A stretch of 64,000 nt of DNA, from NCBI RefSeq assembly GCF_002234615.1, contig NZ_NMQW01000053.1, forward strand, positions 1 through 64,000, in the 5' to 3' direction. Below are positions 54,445 through 63,920 of the stretch, one piece after another; the first letter of the stretch is position 1, and the number at the start of each line of letters is the position of its first letter. The position numbers and the translations under genes are program-made. Origin of the DNA: Paenibacillus rigui (GTDB lineage: Bacteria > Bacillota > Bacilli > Paenibacillales > NBRC-103111). The notes under the pieces were generated by a model. The model did no database searches. It saw nothing but the letters and a program-made list of their open reading frames with translations, and was not told the origin of the DNA.

Positions 54445-55701
54445 ATGAACAAAAATGTTAAGAAGCTTACGCTAGCCGCCGCAGCTATGTCTCTCCTGCT
54501 GACAGCCTGCGCGCCGTCAGGCGAAGCGCCTAAGTCGAATTCGGCCAATGGGCAAGCAGGCGGTGATAAGGTGACCATCCAGTGGTGGGATTCCATGACG
54601 AGCGAAGCAACACAGGGAGCTCTGAAGAAAATAATTGCCGATTACGAGACAGCTCACCCGAATGTCAAAATTGAGCGAACCTTCGTTTCCTTCGCCGATA
54701 TCAAAAATAAGCTGCTGCTGGGCGCAGCCGGCAACCAAATGCCGGACATCGTCTGGATCGATAATCCGGACCATCAAGCGTTTGCTGCCGCAGGCATTCT
54801 AGCTGATATTTCGAATGAGGTCAAAGCGTGGGGCCAAGCGGACAAGTACTTCGAAGGCCCGTGGTCCTCAACGATGTACAAAGGTAAAAACTACGGCGTA
54901 CCGATCGGCAGTAACGATCTTGCCTTGTATTATAACGTCGATATGCTGAAGGCTGCTGGTGTAAATCCGCCGAAAACGTGGGCTGAATTGCTCGATGCCG
55001 CCAAAAAGCTGACGAAGCAGGATGTATACGGTTTCTCGATGACGGCCGTCAAAACGGAGGAAGGCACATTCCAATTCCTGCCGCTCATGTATCAAGCCGG
55101 CTCCGATATTCCGAACTTTAACAGTCAAGGAACCATTGATGCCGCCAATCTGTTGAAGAACATGGCTTCCAACGGCTATATGTCCAAGGAAGTCATCAAC
55201 CAGAAGCAGTCCGATACGGTTGTTCAATTTTCCACGGGTAAAGTAGCCATGATGATCAACGGTACGTGGCAAATTCCGCTGCTAAGAAAAGAAGGCAAAG
55301 TAAATTGGGATGTTGTAGAGCTGCCTGTCAATAAGCAGGGCGGAACGATTCTCGGTGGCGAGAACTGGGCGATTACAGCCGCTTCCAAGCATAAAGACGT
55401 CGCCTTTGATGTCATCAAATTCGCGAACGAGCCGGACCGCTTGAAAACCTTCTTGAAAGCCGCAGGCCGGCTTCCAGCGCGTTCCGATTACTTGAACGAT
55501 CCTTTCTGGCAGGAAGATAAGCAGCTTAAAGTGTTCGCCGATGCGATGAAGGTGGCCAAAGCCCGCGCTTACGGCCCGAACTATCCAAAAATTTCCGAAG
55601 CGATCCAAATGATGATGCAGGAAGTGATTACGGGTGCGAAGACGCCGGAAGCAGCCGTGAAGGATGCGGATGCCAAAATAAAGCCGAACCTGCAGCAGTA
55701 A
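54445..55701 (+). CDS. Sugar ABC transporter substrate-binding lipoprotein
   Basis: A lipoprotein signal (MNKNVKKLTLAAAAMSLLLT, AC) precedes a family-1 sugar-binding fold: VTIQWWDSMTSEATQGALKK, DIVWIDNPDHQAFAAAGILA, KNYGVPIGSNDLALYYNVDM and GENWAITAASKHKDVAFDVI. ATG 54445 follows GAGGGGG by about 10 bases. With an alpha-xylosidase in the operon, an alpha-xyloside or xyloglucan oligosaccharide such as isoprimeverose is the likely ligand. Confidence 0.9.
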   Translation: MNKNVKKLTLAAAAMSLLLTACAPSGEAPKSNSANGQAGGDKVTIQWWDSMTSEATQGALKKIIADYETAHPNVKIERTFVSFADIKNKLLLGAAGNQMPDIVWIDNPDHQAFAAAGILADISNEVKAWGQADKYFEGPWSSTMYKGKNYGVPIGSNDLALYYNVDMLKAAGVNPPKTWAELLDAAKKLTKQDVYGFSMTAVKTEEGTFQFLPLMYQAGSDIPNFNSQGTIDAANLLKNMASNGYMSKEVINQKQSDTVVQFSTGKVAMMINGTWQIPLLRKEGKVNWDVVELPVNKQGGTILGGENWAITAASKHKDVAFDVIKFANEPDRLKTFLKAAGRLPARSDYLNDPFWQEDKQLKVFADAMKVAKARAYGPNYPKISEAIQMMMQEVITGAKTPEAAVKDADAKIKPNLQQ

Positions 55702-55776
55702 GGGAAAGAGCGACATAGCGATATCCTTTCCTTGCATACCGCATTGGATGGATATCGCATCATTCAATAGGAGAAA

Positions 55777-55802
55777 GGGGATACGGCACAACCGTATCCC
55801 CC
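55777..55802 (+). promoter_or_regulatory. Strong hairpin between the binding-protein and permease genes
   Basis: GGGGATACGG and CCGTATCCCC form a perfect 10-bp stem with a CACAA loop and no T-run after it. It resembles the 3'-stabilising or attenuating hairpins that let binding proteins be made in excess over permeases. Confidence 0.6.
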
Positions 55803-55827
55803 TAATTTGGGAAACAGGGGTGGAGAG

Positions 55828-56754
55828 ATGAAGTCCCAAAGTATAGACGGAAGCTACAGGGGCCATCGGGGCGGCAAATGGTTTTCCACGTGGAACAATT
55901 ATTTATTTGTTCTGCCTGCTCTGGTATTTATGGCTGTATTTATCATTTATCCGATTTTGTATAACCTCGTGCTCAGCTTTCAGGATGTGAACGTGTACAA
56001 CCTGAAGGGAGAGCATCATTTTATCGGTCTGAGCAACTACATTAAGTCCCTAAAGGACGAAGTCTTCTATATTTCAACGAAAAATTCGATTGTTTTTACG
56101 ATCGTCAGCATCTTCTTTCAATTCGCGATCGGCTTTGCGCTAGCGCTATTTTTCAATATGAAATTCCCGGGGCGCAACTTGTTCCGTTCCTTAATGCTGC
56201 TTGCCTGGATGCTGCCTGTCGTCATTACGGGCACGGTGTTTCAATGGATGATGTCCGGCGATTACGGGGTCATCAACTATTTTCTGCAAGCGTTAGGCAT
56301 AATCGATAAGCCCGTAAATTGGCTGAGTGAGGGAAGCACGGCGCTGCTCGGTACGATTGTCGCGAACATTTGGACCGGAATTCCGTTCAACATGATTATT
56401 CTGCTCTCCGGACTGCAGACACTGCCTACGCAGCTGTATGAAGCGGCGAAGCTGGATGGCGCCAACCGCTTTCTTCAATTTAGGCACATCACGCTGCCGC
56501 TCATGAGACCGACGATTCTGGTTCTTCTCATGCTGGGCATTATTTATACATTCAAGGTGTTCGATCTGATCTTCATCATGACGGCGGGCGGACCGGTGAC
56601 CTCTTCGACGGTGCTGCCGATTTATGCGTACCAGCTTTCCTTCACGACGTTTGAGTTCAGCCAGGGAGCGGCGGTATCGATGATTATGTTCGTGCTGCTG
56701 ATCCTTGTAGCTGTCGTGTACTTGAGAATGTCGAACAAGGAGGAGGTTCACTAA
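55828..56754 (+). CDS. Sugar ABC transporter permease (MalF/UgpA-like)
   Basis: Six hydrophobic helices and the EAA loop YEAAKLDGANRFLQFRHITL place it as the first permease of a CUT1 sugar importer. ATG 55828 lies just after GGGGTGGAG. It ends overlapping the second permease gene by one base. The ATPase is absent from the locus; CUT1 importers often share the general MsmX-type ATPase. Confidence 0.92.
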   Translation: MKSQSIDGSYRGHRGGKWFSTWNNYLFVLPALVFMAVFIIYPILYNLVLSFQDVNVYNLKGEHHFIGLSNYIKSLKDEVFYISTKNSIVFTIVSIFFQFAIGFALALFFNMKFPGRNLFRSLMLLAWMLPVVITGTVFQWMMSGDYGVINYFLQALGIIDKPVNWLSEGSTALLGTIVANIWTGIPFNMIILLSGLQTLPTQLYEAAKLDGANRFLQFRHITLPLMRPTILVLLMLGIIYTFKVFDLIFIMTAGGPVTSSTVLPIYAYQLSFTTFEFSQGAAVSMIMFVLLILVAVVYLRMSNKEEVH

Positions 56755-57587
56755 TGGAAGAGTCCAGATGGAAAACGTCCGGTGCGACGCTTATCGCGGT
56801 CTTGTTCATGATCGTCTTCCTGTTCCCGGTGTACTGGATGGTCAAAACGTCCGTCACGCCGATTACCGAGCTGTATCATAACCCGCCGCATCTGCTTCCG
56901 GTGAAGGCGACATTCGATTCCTACATCAACAACTTCGTCCGCAACCGCGATATGATCGGCTACATCGGCAACAGTATCATCATTGCCACAGGCACGATGC
57001 TGCTTTCACTTGTGCTGGCGGTACCTGCCGCTTATGCGCTTGCGCGTCTGACGATCAAAGGAAAATCGATCATCATGATCTTGCTGCTGTCGATTCAGAT
57101 GCTGCCGGGAATTATGATGGCGATGCCCTTGTACATTATGTTTTCCAAGGTCGGGCTGACCGATAATTTTGCCGGCTTGATCTTTGCGGATTTGATTCAT
57201 GCGCTGCCGTTCGCGATTATTACGCTGCGCCCGTTTTTCCTGAGCTTGCCGGGGGGACTGGAGGAGGCGGCGATGATCGACGGCTGCAACAAGTTTACGT
57301 CGTTTACCCAAATTATTTTACCGCTGGTTACGCCGGGGCTGCTGACGGTCGCCGTATTCTGCTTCTTGTTCGGCTGGGGCGACTTTATCTTCGCGCTGAC
57401 GCTCACATCAGGCAATGCCGTCCGCCCGCTGACGCTTGGCTTGTACCGGTTTATCGGCCAGTATGGCACCGAGTGGAACAACCTGATGGCGGTAGCTACC
57501 CTCGCGGCTCTGCCGATTATTATCATTTTTGTCTCGATGCAAAAATATGTGGTCGGCGGCATTACAGCCGGTTCCATGAAGGATTAA
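56754..57587 (+). CDS. Sugar ABC transporter permease (MalG/UgpE-like)
   Basis: The second CUT1 permease has six helices and the EAA loop EEAAMIDGCNKFTSFTQIIL, and ends QKYVVGGITAGSMKD as usual. The stop/start overlap TAATG couples it to the first permease. It is followed 25 bases later by the hydroxyacid dehydrogenase gene. Confidence 0.92.
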   Translation: MEESRWKTSGATLIAVLFMIVFLFPVYWMVKTSVTPITELYHNPPHLLPVKATFDSYINNFVRNRDMIGYIGNSIIIATGTMLLSLVLAVPAAYALARLTIKGKSIIMILLLSIQMLPGIMMAMPLYIMFSKVGLTDNFAGLIFADLIHALPFAIITLRPFFLSLPGGLEEAAMIDGCNKFTSFTQIILPLVTPGLLTVAVFCFLFGWGDFIFALTLTSGNAVRPLTLGLYRFIGQYGTEWNNLMAVATLAALPIIIIFVSMQKYVVGGITAGSMKD

Positions 57588-57612
57588 TAGACCTGGAGGG
57601 AGGGACCGTTGG

Positions 57613-58581
57613 ATGAAACCGTGTGTATATATCGCAAGAAATTTGCCTGAAGAAGTAAAGACGTACTTGGCGGAGCATTGTGAAGTCCGTATGTGGCAGA
57701 GGAACGAATCCATTACTCCGGAGCAGCTGAAGCAGGAAATCGGTGATGCGGAAGGGTTGATGGTAACGGGAACCCCGGTGCAGGAGACTGTGCTGGAAGC
57801 GGCTCCGAGGCTGCGGGTCGTCAGCAATTTATCCGTAGGCTACAACAATATCGATGTGCAGGCGCTCAAGGCAAGAGGGATTGTTGCTGCGCATACGCCG
57901 TATGTGCTGGATGAAACGGTTGCCGACCTGGCCTTCGCCCTTATGCTTGGCACAGCCCGCAGAGTCGCAGAGCTCGATCGGTTCGTGAAAGCAGGCAAAT
58001 GGCGGAAGGGCCAGGACGCCGAGCTGTTCGGAGTCGATGTGCATCATGCGAAGCTGGGCATTATCGGAATGGGACGCATCGGGGAAGCGATCGCCCGTCG
58101 GGCCAAGCTCGGTTTCCTGATGGACGTCGTCTATTACAACCGGAGCCCGAGGCCGGATGTCGAGGCGAAGCTCGGGATCGCGTACAGCCCGCTTAAGGAC
58201 CTGCTGCAAACGTCCGATTACGTGCTGCTGATGACGCCGCTAACGCCGCAAACCAAGCACCTGATGGGGGAAGCACAGTTTGCATTAATGAAGAAGAGCG
58301 CGATTTTTATTAACGTATCGCGTGGCGAAACGGTAGATGAGCAGGCGCTTGTACAGGCGCTCCAGCAGAAGCAAATCTACGGCGCGGGTCTCGATGTGTA
58401 CGAGCAGGAGCCGATTGCTCCGGACCATCCGCTGCTTGCGATGGATCAGGTTGTCGCCCTGCCGCATTTGGGCTCCGCTACGGCGGCTACCCGTCTGAGC
58501 ATGGCTTTTGCCGCAGCGCGCAATCTTGTGCATGCGTTGAAGGGCGAAGGCCCGGTCCAAGTCATTCCGGAGCTGCAATAG
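57613..58581 (+). CDS. D-isomer-specific 2-hydroxyacid dehydrogenase
   Basis: SVGYNNIDVQALKARGI, the NAD(P) motif LGIIGMGRIGEAIARRAK, INVSRGETVDEQAL (with catalytic Arg/Glu context) and the catalytic His in LPHLGSAT show a D-2-hydroxyacid dehydrogenase, closest to glyoxylate/hydroxypyruvate or 2-ketogluconate reductases. Lying between the permease and xylosidase genes, it may handle an oxidised sugar-derived acid. The substrate is not fixed by the sequence. Confidence 0.9.
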   Translation: MKPCVYIARNLPEEVKTYLAEHCEVRMWQRNESITPEQLKQEIGDAEGLMVTGTPVQETVLEAAPRLRVVSNLSVGYNNIDVQALKARGIVAAHTPYVLDETVADLAFALMLGTARRVAELDRFVKAGKWRKGQDAELFGVDVHHAKLGIIGMGRIGEAIARRAKLGFLMDVVYYNRSPRPDVEAKLGIAYSPLKDLLQTSDYVLLMTPLTPQTKHLMGEAQFALMKKSAIFINVSRGETVDEQALVQALQQKQIYGAGLDVYEQEPIAPDHPLLAMDQVVALPHLGSATAATRLSMAFAAARNLVHALKGEGPVQVIPELQ

Positions 58582-58648
58582 GGGTTGCCATAATAGCTGC
58601 AATAATTAAAAAAATAGATAAATACAGACAATGGGTGGAGGAACTGGA

Positions 58649-60976
58649 ATGAAATTTACTGATGGCTATTGGCATGTAAGGCAAGGCAATGTTTTGAATT
58701 ACCCGGTGGAAATTCGTCAGATTCGGACGCAGCCCGATAAGCTGACGGTGCTTGCAGCTTGCAAAAAGATTGTGACGCGGGGAGACACGCTGAACACGGC
58801 GATTCTTACCGTAAATTATACTTCTCCGATGCCGGATGTGATCTGCGTCGAGCTCGTTCACCATGACGGCCGGCTGCCTAAGGGGCCGGAATTCGATAAA
58901 CAAGTGATCGGGGGCCTCTCGGTCGAGGTTGAGAACGGAGGAGACATCGCCAGCTTCACAAGTGGCAAGCTCCGCCTGCAAGTGCATAAAAACGAGGGCT
59001 GGAATACCGAGTTTCTCTATGACGGCAAGCGTCTGACCGGCAGCGGCTACAAGAGTCCGGGGCATATCCGTACGCCGGACCAGAACACATATATGAGAGA
59101 GCAGCTCGACCTGAGCGTCGGCGAGTATATCTATGGCCTCGGTGAACGCTTCACTCCGTTTGTCAAAAACGGCCAGGTTGTTGACCTGTGGAACGAGGAC
59201 GGAGGGACGTGCAGCGAGCAGGCTTACAAAAATGTTCCATTTTATATTTCCAACTTCGGCTATGGCGTATTCGTCGATCATCCGGAGCGCGTATCGTACG
59301 AGGTGGCTTCCGAGCAAGTCTCGAAGGTACAGTTCAGTGTGCCGGGCGAATCGTTAAAATATTATATCATCGGCGGCGCCTCCATGAAGGAGGTTCTGGG
59401 CAACTATACGAAGCTGACCGGCAAGCCGGCTCTCCCTCCGGCCTGGTCTTACGGGCTGTGGCTGACGACCTCGTTCACGACCAGCTATGACGAGGCTACC
59501 GTCAACAGCTTTATCGACGGCATGTTCGAGAGGGATATTCCGCTGCACGTATTCCATTTCGACTGCTTCTGGATGAAGGAGTTTCAATGGTGCGACTTCG
59601 AGTGGGATCGCGATGTTTTCCCTGATCCGCAGGGCATGCTGAACCGGTTGAAGAGCAAAGGCTTGAACATTTGCGTTTGGATCAACTCCTACATTGCCCA
59701 GCAGTCGTATTTGTTTGAGGAAGGCAAGAAGAACGGCTATCTGGTCAAAACCAAGGATGGCGGCGTTTGGCAGTGGGATCGCTGGCAGGGCGGTATGGGG
59801 CTCGTCGACTTCACCAATCCGGCGGCAGTACGCTGGTACAAGGGCAAGCTCAAGACATTGATCGAAATGGGCGTGGACTGCTTCAAAACGGACTTCGGCG
59901 AACGGATTCCGACCGATGTCGTCTACTTTGACGGCTCCGATCCGGTCAAAATGCACAATTATTATACGCACTTATATAATAAAGCGGTATTCGAAGTACT
60001 GGAAGAGACGAAAGGGAAAAATGAGGCGATGGTATTCGCCCGTTCCGCAACGGCAGGCGGGCAGCAGTTCCCGGTTCACTGGGGCGGCGACTGCACGGCC
60101 AGCTACAACTCGATGGCGGAAACGCTGCGCGGCGGCTTATCGCTGGGTCTTTCCGGCTTCGGCTTCTGGAGCCACGATATCAGCGGCTTCGAGAATACGG
60201 CGACGCCGGACCTGTACAAGCGCTGGAGCGCCTTCGGTCTGCTGTCCTCGCACAGCCGCTTGCACGGCAGCCAATCGTACCGGGTGCCTTGGCTGTTTGA
60301 TGACGAGGCGAGCGATGTGCTGCGCTATTTCACGAAGCTGAAATCGACGCTGATGCCGTATTTGTTCAGCTCTTCCATCGAAACGACACAAACCGGCCTG
60401 CCGATGATGCGGGCGATGGTGCTCGAGTTTGAAGGAGACGCGACATGCGAGCAGCTCGACCGCCAGTATATGCTTGGCGAATCCTTGTTGGTGGCTCCGA
60501 TCTTCAACGCACAGGGAACGGCCAAGTATTACTTGCCGGAAGGGCGCTGGACGAATTTCCTGGACGGGCGTGTCGTCGAAGGCGGGCGCTGGGTGACCGA
60601 GCAGCATGACTATTTCAGCCTGCCAATGATGGCTCGGCCGAACAGCCTGATCGCAGTCGGCCAAAACGAGCTGCGCCCGGACTACGATTACGCGGACGGC
60701 GTCGTGCTTCATGCGTTTGAGCTTGAAGAAGGACGCGAGGCGTCAGCCGCCGTATACAGCGTCAAAGCGGAGCTGGAGCTTGAGGTTCGCGCGGTACGTA
60801 CCGGGAAGCGCATGGATATTGCGGCAAGCGGCGCAGGCAAGCCGTGGGAGCTGATCCTGCGCGGCGTGGGCGAGGTGGCCTCGGTTACTGGAGCGGAGTG
60901 GAGCGTCACAGCTGCAGGCGTGCGCTTGGTTCCGCAAGCGGGAGCCGACCGCATCACTGTGCAGCTGAAAGGGTAA
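58649..60976 (+). CDS. Alpha-xylosidase, glycoside hydrolase family 31 (YicI-like)
   Basis: The 775-residue GH31 enzyme has the nucleophile in FKTDFGERIPTDVVYFDGSD, the same form as the alpha-xylosidase YicI, and the acid/base Asp in WGGDCTASYNSMAETLRGGL. The N-terminal beta-sandwich begins MKFTDGYWHVRQG. ATG 58649 has GGAGGA about 7 bases upstream. No signal peptide is present, so it acts in the cytoplasm on imported alpha-xylosides such as isoprimeverose. It is the last gene of the operon before a strong terminator. Confidence 0.92.
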   Translation: MKFTDGYWHVRQGNVLNYPVEIRQIRTQPDKLTVLAACKKIVTRGDTLNTAILTVNYTSPMPDVICVELVHHDGRLPKGPEFDKQVIGGLSVEVENGGDIASFTSGKLRLQVHKNEGWNTEFLYDGKRLTGSGYKSPGHIRTPDQNTYMREQLDLSVGEYIYGLGERFTPFVKNGQVVDLWNEDGGTCSEQAYKNVPFYISNFGYGVFVDHPERVSYEVASEQVSKVQFSVPGESLKYYIIGGASMKEVLGNYTKLTGKPALPPAWSYGLWLTTSFTTSYDEATVNSFIDGMFERDIPLHVFHFDCFWMKEFQWCDFEWDRDVFPDPQGMLNRLKSKGLNICVWINSYIAQQSYLFEEGKKNGYLVKTKDGGVWQWDRWQGGMGLVDFTNPAAVRWYKGKLKTLIEMGVDCFKTDFGERIPTDVVYFDGSDPVKMHNYYTHLYNKAVFEVLEETKGKNEAMVFARSATAGGQQFPVHWGGDCTASYNSMAETLRGGLSLGLSGFGFWSHDISGFENTATPDLYKRWSAFGLLSSHSRLHGSQSYRVPWLFDDEASDVLRYFTKLKSTLMPYLFSSSIETTQTGLPMMRAMVLEFEGDATCEQLDRQYMLGESLLVAPIFNAQGTAKYYLPEGRWTNFLDGRVVEGGRWVTEQHDYFSLPMMARPNSLIAVGQNELRPDYDYADGVVLHAFELEEGREASAAVYSVKAELELEVRAVRTGKRMDIAASGAGKPWELILRGVGEVASVTGAEWSVTAAGVRLVPQAGADRITVQLKG

Positions 60977-61003
60977 ACAGAACCGGCTACCCCCTGCCAT
61001 TCT

Positions 61004-61042
61004 AAAAGCCAGGTCTCCCTCCGTGGAGGACCTGGCTTTTTC
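61004..61042. terminator. Bidirectional terminator between xylosidase and sulfatase genes
   Basis: AAAAGCCAGGTC pairs with GACCTGGCTTTT, with an inner CC/GG stem, and T-runs on both strands. The genes are convergent. Confidence 0.9.
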
Positions 61043-61060
61043 CAATTCCGGTTATACTGT

Positions 61061-62794
61061 TCATATGCCCCTAGGGGTATTTTGTGTGGAAGGCATCAGC
61101 CGTTTCCTGCGGCGTTGTTCCTCCAGCAGAACGGCAAGCTCCGCTTGGGCCTGCCTCGAGGCTTCCGTCGCTAACTCCGGGCGGGCTAAATTGACCCGTT
61201 CGGAAGCATCCTCCGACAAGTTGTACAGCTCGTATTCATCGGTGACCTTAGGGTCATTCGGATGGGGTCGGGGCTCCAAACGCTCGAAATAGCGGGAATA
61301 TTTCCATAGCGCCCGCTTTCCGTCCGCGGAGAGCCGGGCAATCACAGTTTCGATCCGATTTGGCTGCACTACGGGCTGGTAGGGCATCCCCCATATGCCG
61401 ACCTGACTCTCATTTCTTGTCGGGTCGTCATCGGTCATAAAATAGATAGGTTCTTCACGAACGACGGTATCCTGATCCAGCATGAGGGGAGACAAATCTC
61501 GACCCACAAGCGGATGCACTTCCGTGTGGTCTGTCTTCAACCGCATTCGGGCCTGTACCTGGTCTATGCCGGCCAGCCCGAGCAAAGTAGGCAGAAGATC
61601 GACATGGGAGGTCGGGAGCTCTGCGGATGCGGGGGACGGAAATAATTTTGGATTGTGGATGATGAGAGGGACGCGGATGTTTTCCTCGTAGGCACAGTAC
61701 CATTTCTGATGCAGTCCGCCATGGGCCCCTAACAGCTCGCCGTGATCCGACGTGAACACCACGATCGTATCCTCGTAGAAGGAAGAGGCTTGAAGCCGGT
61801 GTAACACCTGCAGCATTTGGCGGTCGACGTTCTTTTGAAGCTGGTAATACAGCTGGCGGTAAAAGGTAGTGTTTGCCGTAGGTTGGAAGGCAAGCGGATA
61901 GATCTCGCGGTAGCTCCGCTGACAGCGCGGCTTCGCAAGCAGCGTTTCCGAAAGGGTGGGCGGTGGCGGAATATCAGGAACGGTGCGCTCCACTTCAAAG
62001 CGGAAGAGCGGGCTCCTCCGGCTAATTTCCCCGAATAAAGCGATATCGTGCGGGTTGACGAAGGAGCAGACGATAAGCCAAGGGGGGAAGTCCTCGCCAG
62101 GCGCCCTCTTGTACTGCCGATCGAGGCTTTCAATCTGCGCAGCTGCTTCCGCCGCATAAATTTGATCCCGCCCCGCCAAGCCAATGGCTGCAGAAGAGCC
62201 TGAATTATGCGGTTTGACGCCGTGAGGCTCCGGCCCGACCCAACCGTGAAAGCCGTAGGCCTCCAACCGGTCGGCATGGATATAGATGCTTTCTTTGTTC
62301 TGATCCGGAAAGCCGGTAGAAGGATCATAGCTTGGAAAGGCATCATGGGTGCCCGGAATGCCGATATCCGCATGGGACACATGCCATTTGCCGTAATAGT
62401 AGGTTTGGTAGCCGCCGGCACGGAAATAATCACCGAGGGTAGGAACTGTGTTCGGATCCAGCCAATAAATATCCGGGCTCGCAGCGTCCTTCCCGGGGAA
62501 GCTCGTTTGGGTCACACCGTGCAGGGAAGGATACTGGCCGGTGAGCAGGGTGGCGCGGCTCGGACAGCAAGCGACGGAACCGGTATAATGGCGATGAAAT
62601 TCCATGCCGTTGTGCCGAAGCCATTCATGGGCAAGCAGATGCTTTTGCCGCCAAGCGCGAAGAGCACTTGTTTCATACACGGGAGGATACCGCTCCTCGT
62701 CGACAAGGACCAACAGAATGTTCGGCCTGCGGCGGAAGGGGCTTCGCATCCTATCCCTGGGGGCTGCGTTGGGTAGGGTATAGGTTTCCGGCAT
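61061..62794 (-). CDS. Type I sulfatase
   Basis: PNILLVLVDEERYPP with metal ligands near the N-terminus and SVACCPSRATLLTGQYPSLH give the C-x-P-S-R site whose Cys is converted to formylglycine. VVFTSDHGELLGAHGGLHQK supplies the second metal cluster. ATG 62794 follows AAGGAG by 10 bases. Lack of a signal peptide suggests a cytoplasmic enzyme. It lies beside the xyloside operon, but on the other strand, so a link to sulfated glycans is only suggestive. Confidence 0.9.
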   Translation of the reverse strand: MPETYTLPNAAPRDRMRSPFRRRPNILLVLVDEERYPPVYETSALRAWRQKHLLAHEWLRHNGMEFHRHYTGSVACCPSRATLLTGQYPSLHGVTQTSFPGKDAASPDIYWLDPNTVPTLGDYFRAGGYQTYYYGKWHVSHADIGIPGTHDAFPSYDPSTGFPDQNKESIYIHADRLEAYGFHGWVGPEPHGVKPHNSGSSAAIGLAGRDQIYAAEAAAQIESLDRQYKRAPGEDFPPWLIVCSFVNPHDIALFGEISRRSPLFRFEVERTVPDIPPPPTLSETLLAKPRCQRSYREIYPLAFQPTANTTFYRQLYYQLQKNVDRQMLQVLHRLQASSFYEDTIVVFTSDHGELLGAHGGLHQKWYCAYEENIRVPLIIHNPKLFPSPASAELPTSHVDLLPTLLGLAGIDQVQARMRLKTDHTEVHPLVGRDLSPLMLDQDTVVREEPIYFMTDDDPTRNESQVGIWGMPYQPVVQPNRIETVIARLSADGKRALWKYSRYFERLEPRPHPNDPKVTDEYELYNLSEDASERVNLARPELATEASRQAQAELAVLLEEQRRRKRLMPSTQNTPRGI

Positions 62795-62932
62795 GGCACA
62801 TCGTCTCCTTTCGCTATTCATCCAAAGCTAAATATATGTAAGGCATGAGGTCTTCACCACTGTGTGTATAAAAAAACTGGAACCCCGGGCGGCCTGGGAT
62901 TTTCAGGAGGAGATCTTTTTTTTGAATTCCTA

Positions 62933-62979
62933 TTGACAGGGAAATGATTGGGGTGTATATTTATCTTAAATTAAAGATA
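62933..62979 (+). promoter_or_regulatory. Pirin-gene promoter and MarR-type box
   Basis: TTGACA (62933-62938) and TATATT (62956-62961) are 17 bases apart. TATCTTAAATTAAAGATA (62962-62979) follows at once and resembles the perfect palindrome at 63872-63887. The spacing suits repression by a regulator sitting on the transcription start. Confidence 0.75.
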
Positions 62980-63032
62980 ATTAAATTTAAGGTTATTAAA
63001 ATTAAGATATATTTTACGAGGAGGTTATTTCT

Positions 63033-63806
63033 ATGCAAACAAGAGTATATACCCCTGCAATGCAGGCCGTCGGCCAATTCGACGGTGGCAAAATCAAAGA
63101 GCAGAAGCCGATCGGTTTCTCGGGCGAAGGCTCTGTTATCCGGCGGGTAGGTCCGTTGTTTTACTGGGCATGGGCCACTTCGAGCGAGGATGCCAGGATT
63201 GGTCTGCATCCCCATCAAGGCTTTGAGATTATGACGTATGTGGTAAAGGGCCAGGCGTTTCACGGGGATACCCTCGGGACCGATAGCACGGTAGGTGCAG
63301 GCGGGGTACAGGTAATGCAAACCGGCTCCGGTGTCAGTCATCAAGAGAAGCTGGGCGCCGATTCGGAGCTGTTCCAAATTTGGTTTGAGCCTGAATTGAT
63401 GGAGGCTATGGGCAGAACGCCAACCTATCGCCAATATGAGCATGAGGATTTTCCGCAAGTGAGCGGTAGTGGGTTCCACGTGAAAACCGTGATCGGAACC
63501 GGTGCTCCGATTGAACTGGTGGCTGATGCACAAATGTGGGATGTGGAGATTGATGCCGGCGCCAGCTACGCTCACCAAGTGGAGGTAGGCTATACGTTAA
63601 CCGCTTTAGCGATTCGAGGCCATGGATCATGGATCACGACAGGGCAAGCGCAGCAGATAGCCCCATTCCAGCACAAGGATTTTATTGTCGCGGCAGCGGA
63701 AGTGCAGACCGGTTTTGAAATAGTGAATTCGGGGGAGGAAGCGATGCGGATCATTCTTATTCAGGTTCCGACAAGAGTGAACTATCCGCTCTATCCAAAG
63801 CGATAA
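63033..63806 (+). CDS. Pirin-family protein
   Basis: A bicupin of 257 residues. The N-terminal cupin carries the metal ligands in GLHPHQGFEIMTYVVKGQAF and HGDTLGTDSTVGAGGVQVMQ, followed by TGSGVSHQEKLG. Members are iron-binding; some degrade quercetin. It lies between two copies of the same AT-rich palindrome and before a DoxX gene, a grouping typical of quinone or electrophile-stress regulons. Confidence 0.9.
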   Translation: MQTRVYTPAMQAVGQFDGGKIKEQKPIGFSGEGSVIRRVGPLFYWAWATSSEDARIGLHPHQGFEIMTYVVKGQAFHGDTLGTDSTVGAGGVQVMQTGSGVSHQEKLGADSELFQIWFEPELMEAMGRTPTYRQYEHEDFPQVSGSGFHVKTVIGTGAPIELVADAQMWDVEIDAGASYAHQVEVGYTLTALAIRGHGSWITTGQAQQIAPFQHKDFIVAAAEVQTGFEIVNSGEEAMRIILIQVPTRVNYPLYPKR

Positions 63807-63871
63807 GAATTAGCGATTAACGCGATCGTTCATCTTTGTAATGCTTTGATAGAGGTTTTCACACGCCACAT

Positions 63872-63887
63872 ATCTTAAATTTAAGAT
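63872..63887. promoter_or_regulatory. MarR-type palindromic box before the DoxX gene
   Basis: ATCTTAAATTTAAGAT is a perfect 16-bp palindrome, similar in layout to the MhqR/YodB boxes of Bacillus (ATCTCGAATTCGAGAT). It matches the box before the pirin gene. Confidence 0.7.
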
Positions 63888-63920
63888 TATCAAACTAAAA
63901 ACAAATAGGAGATGATAGAA

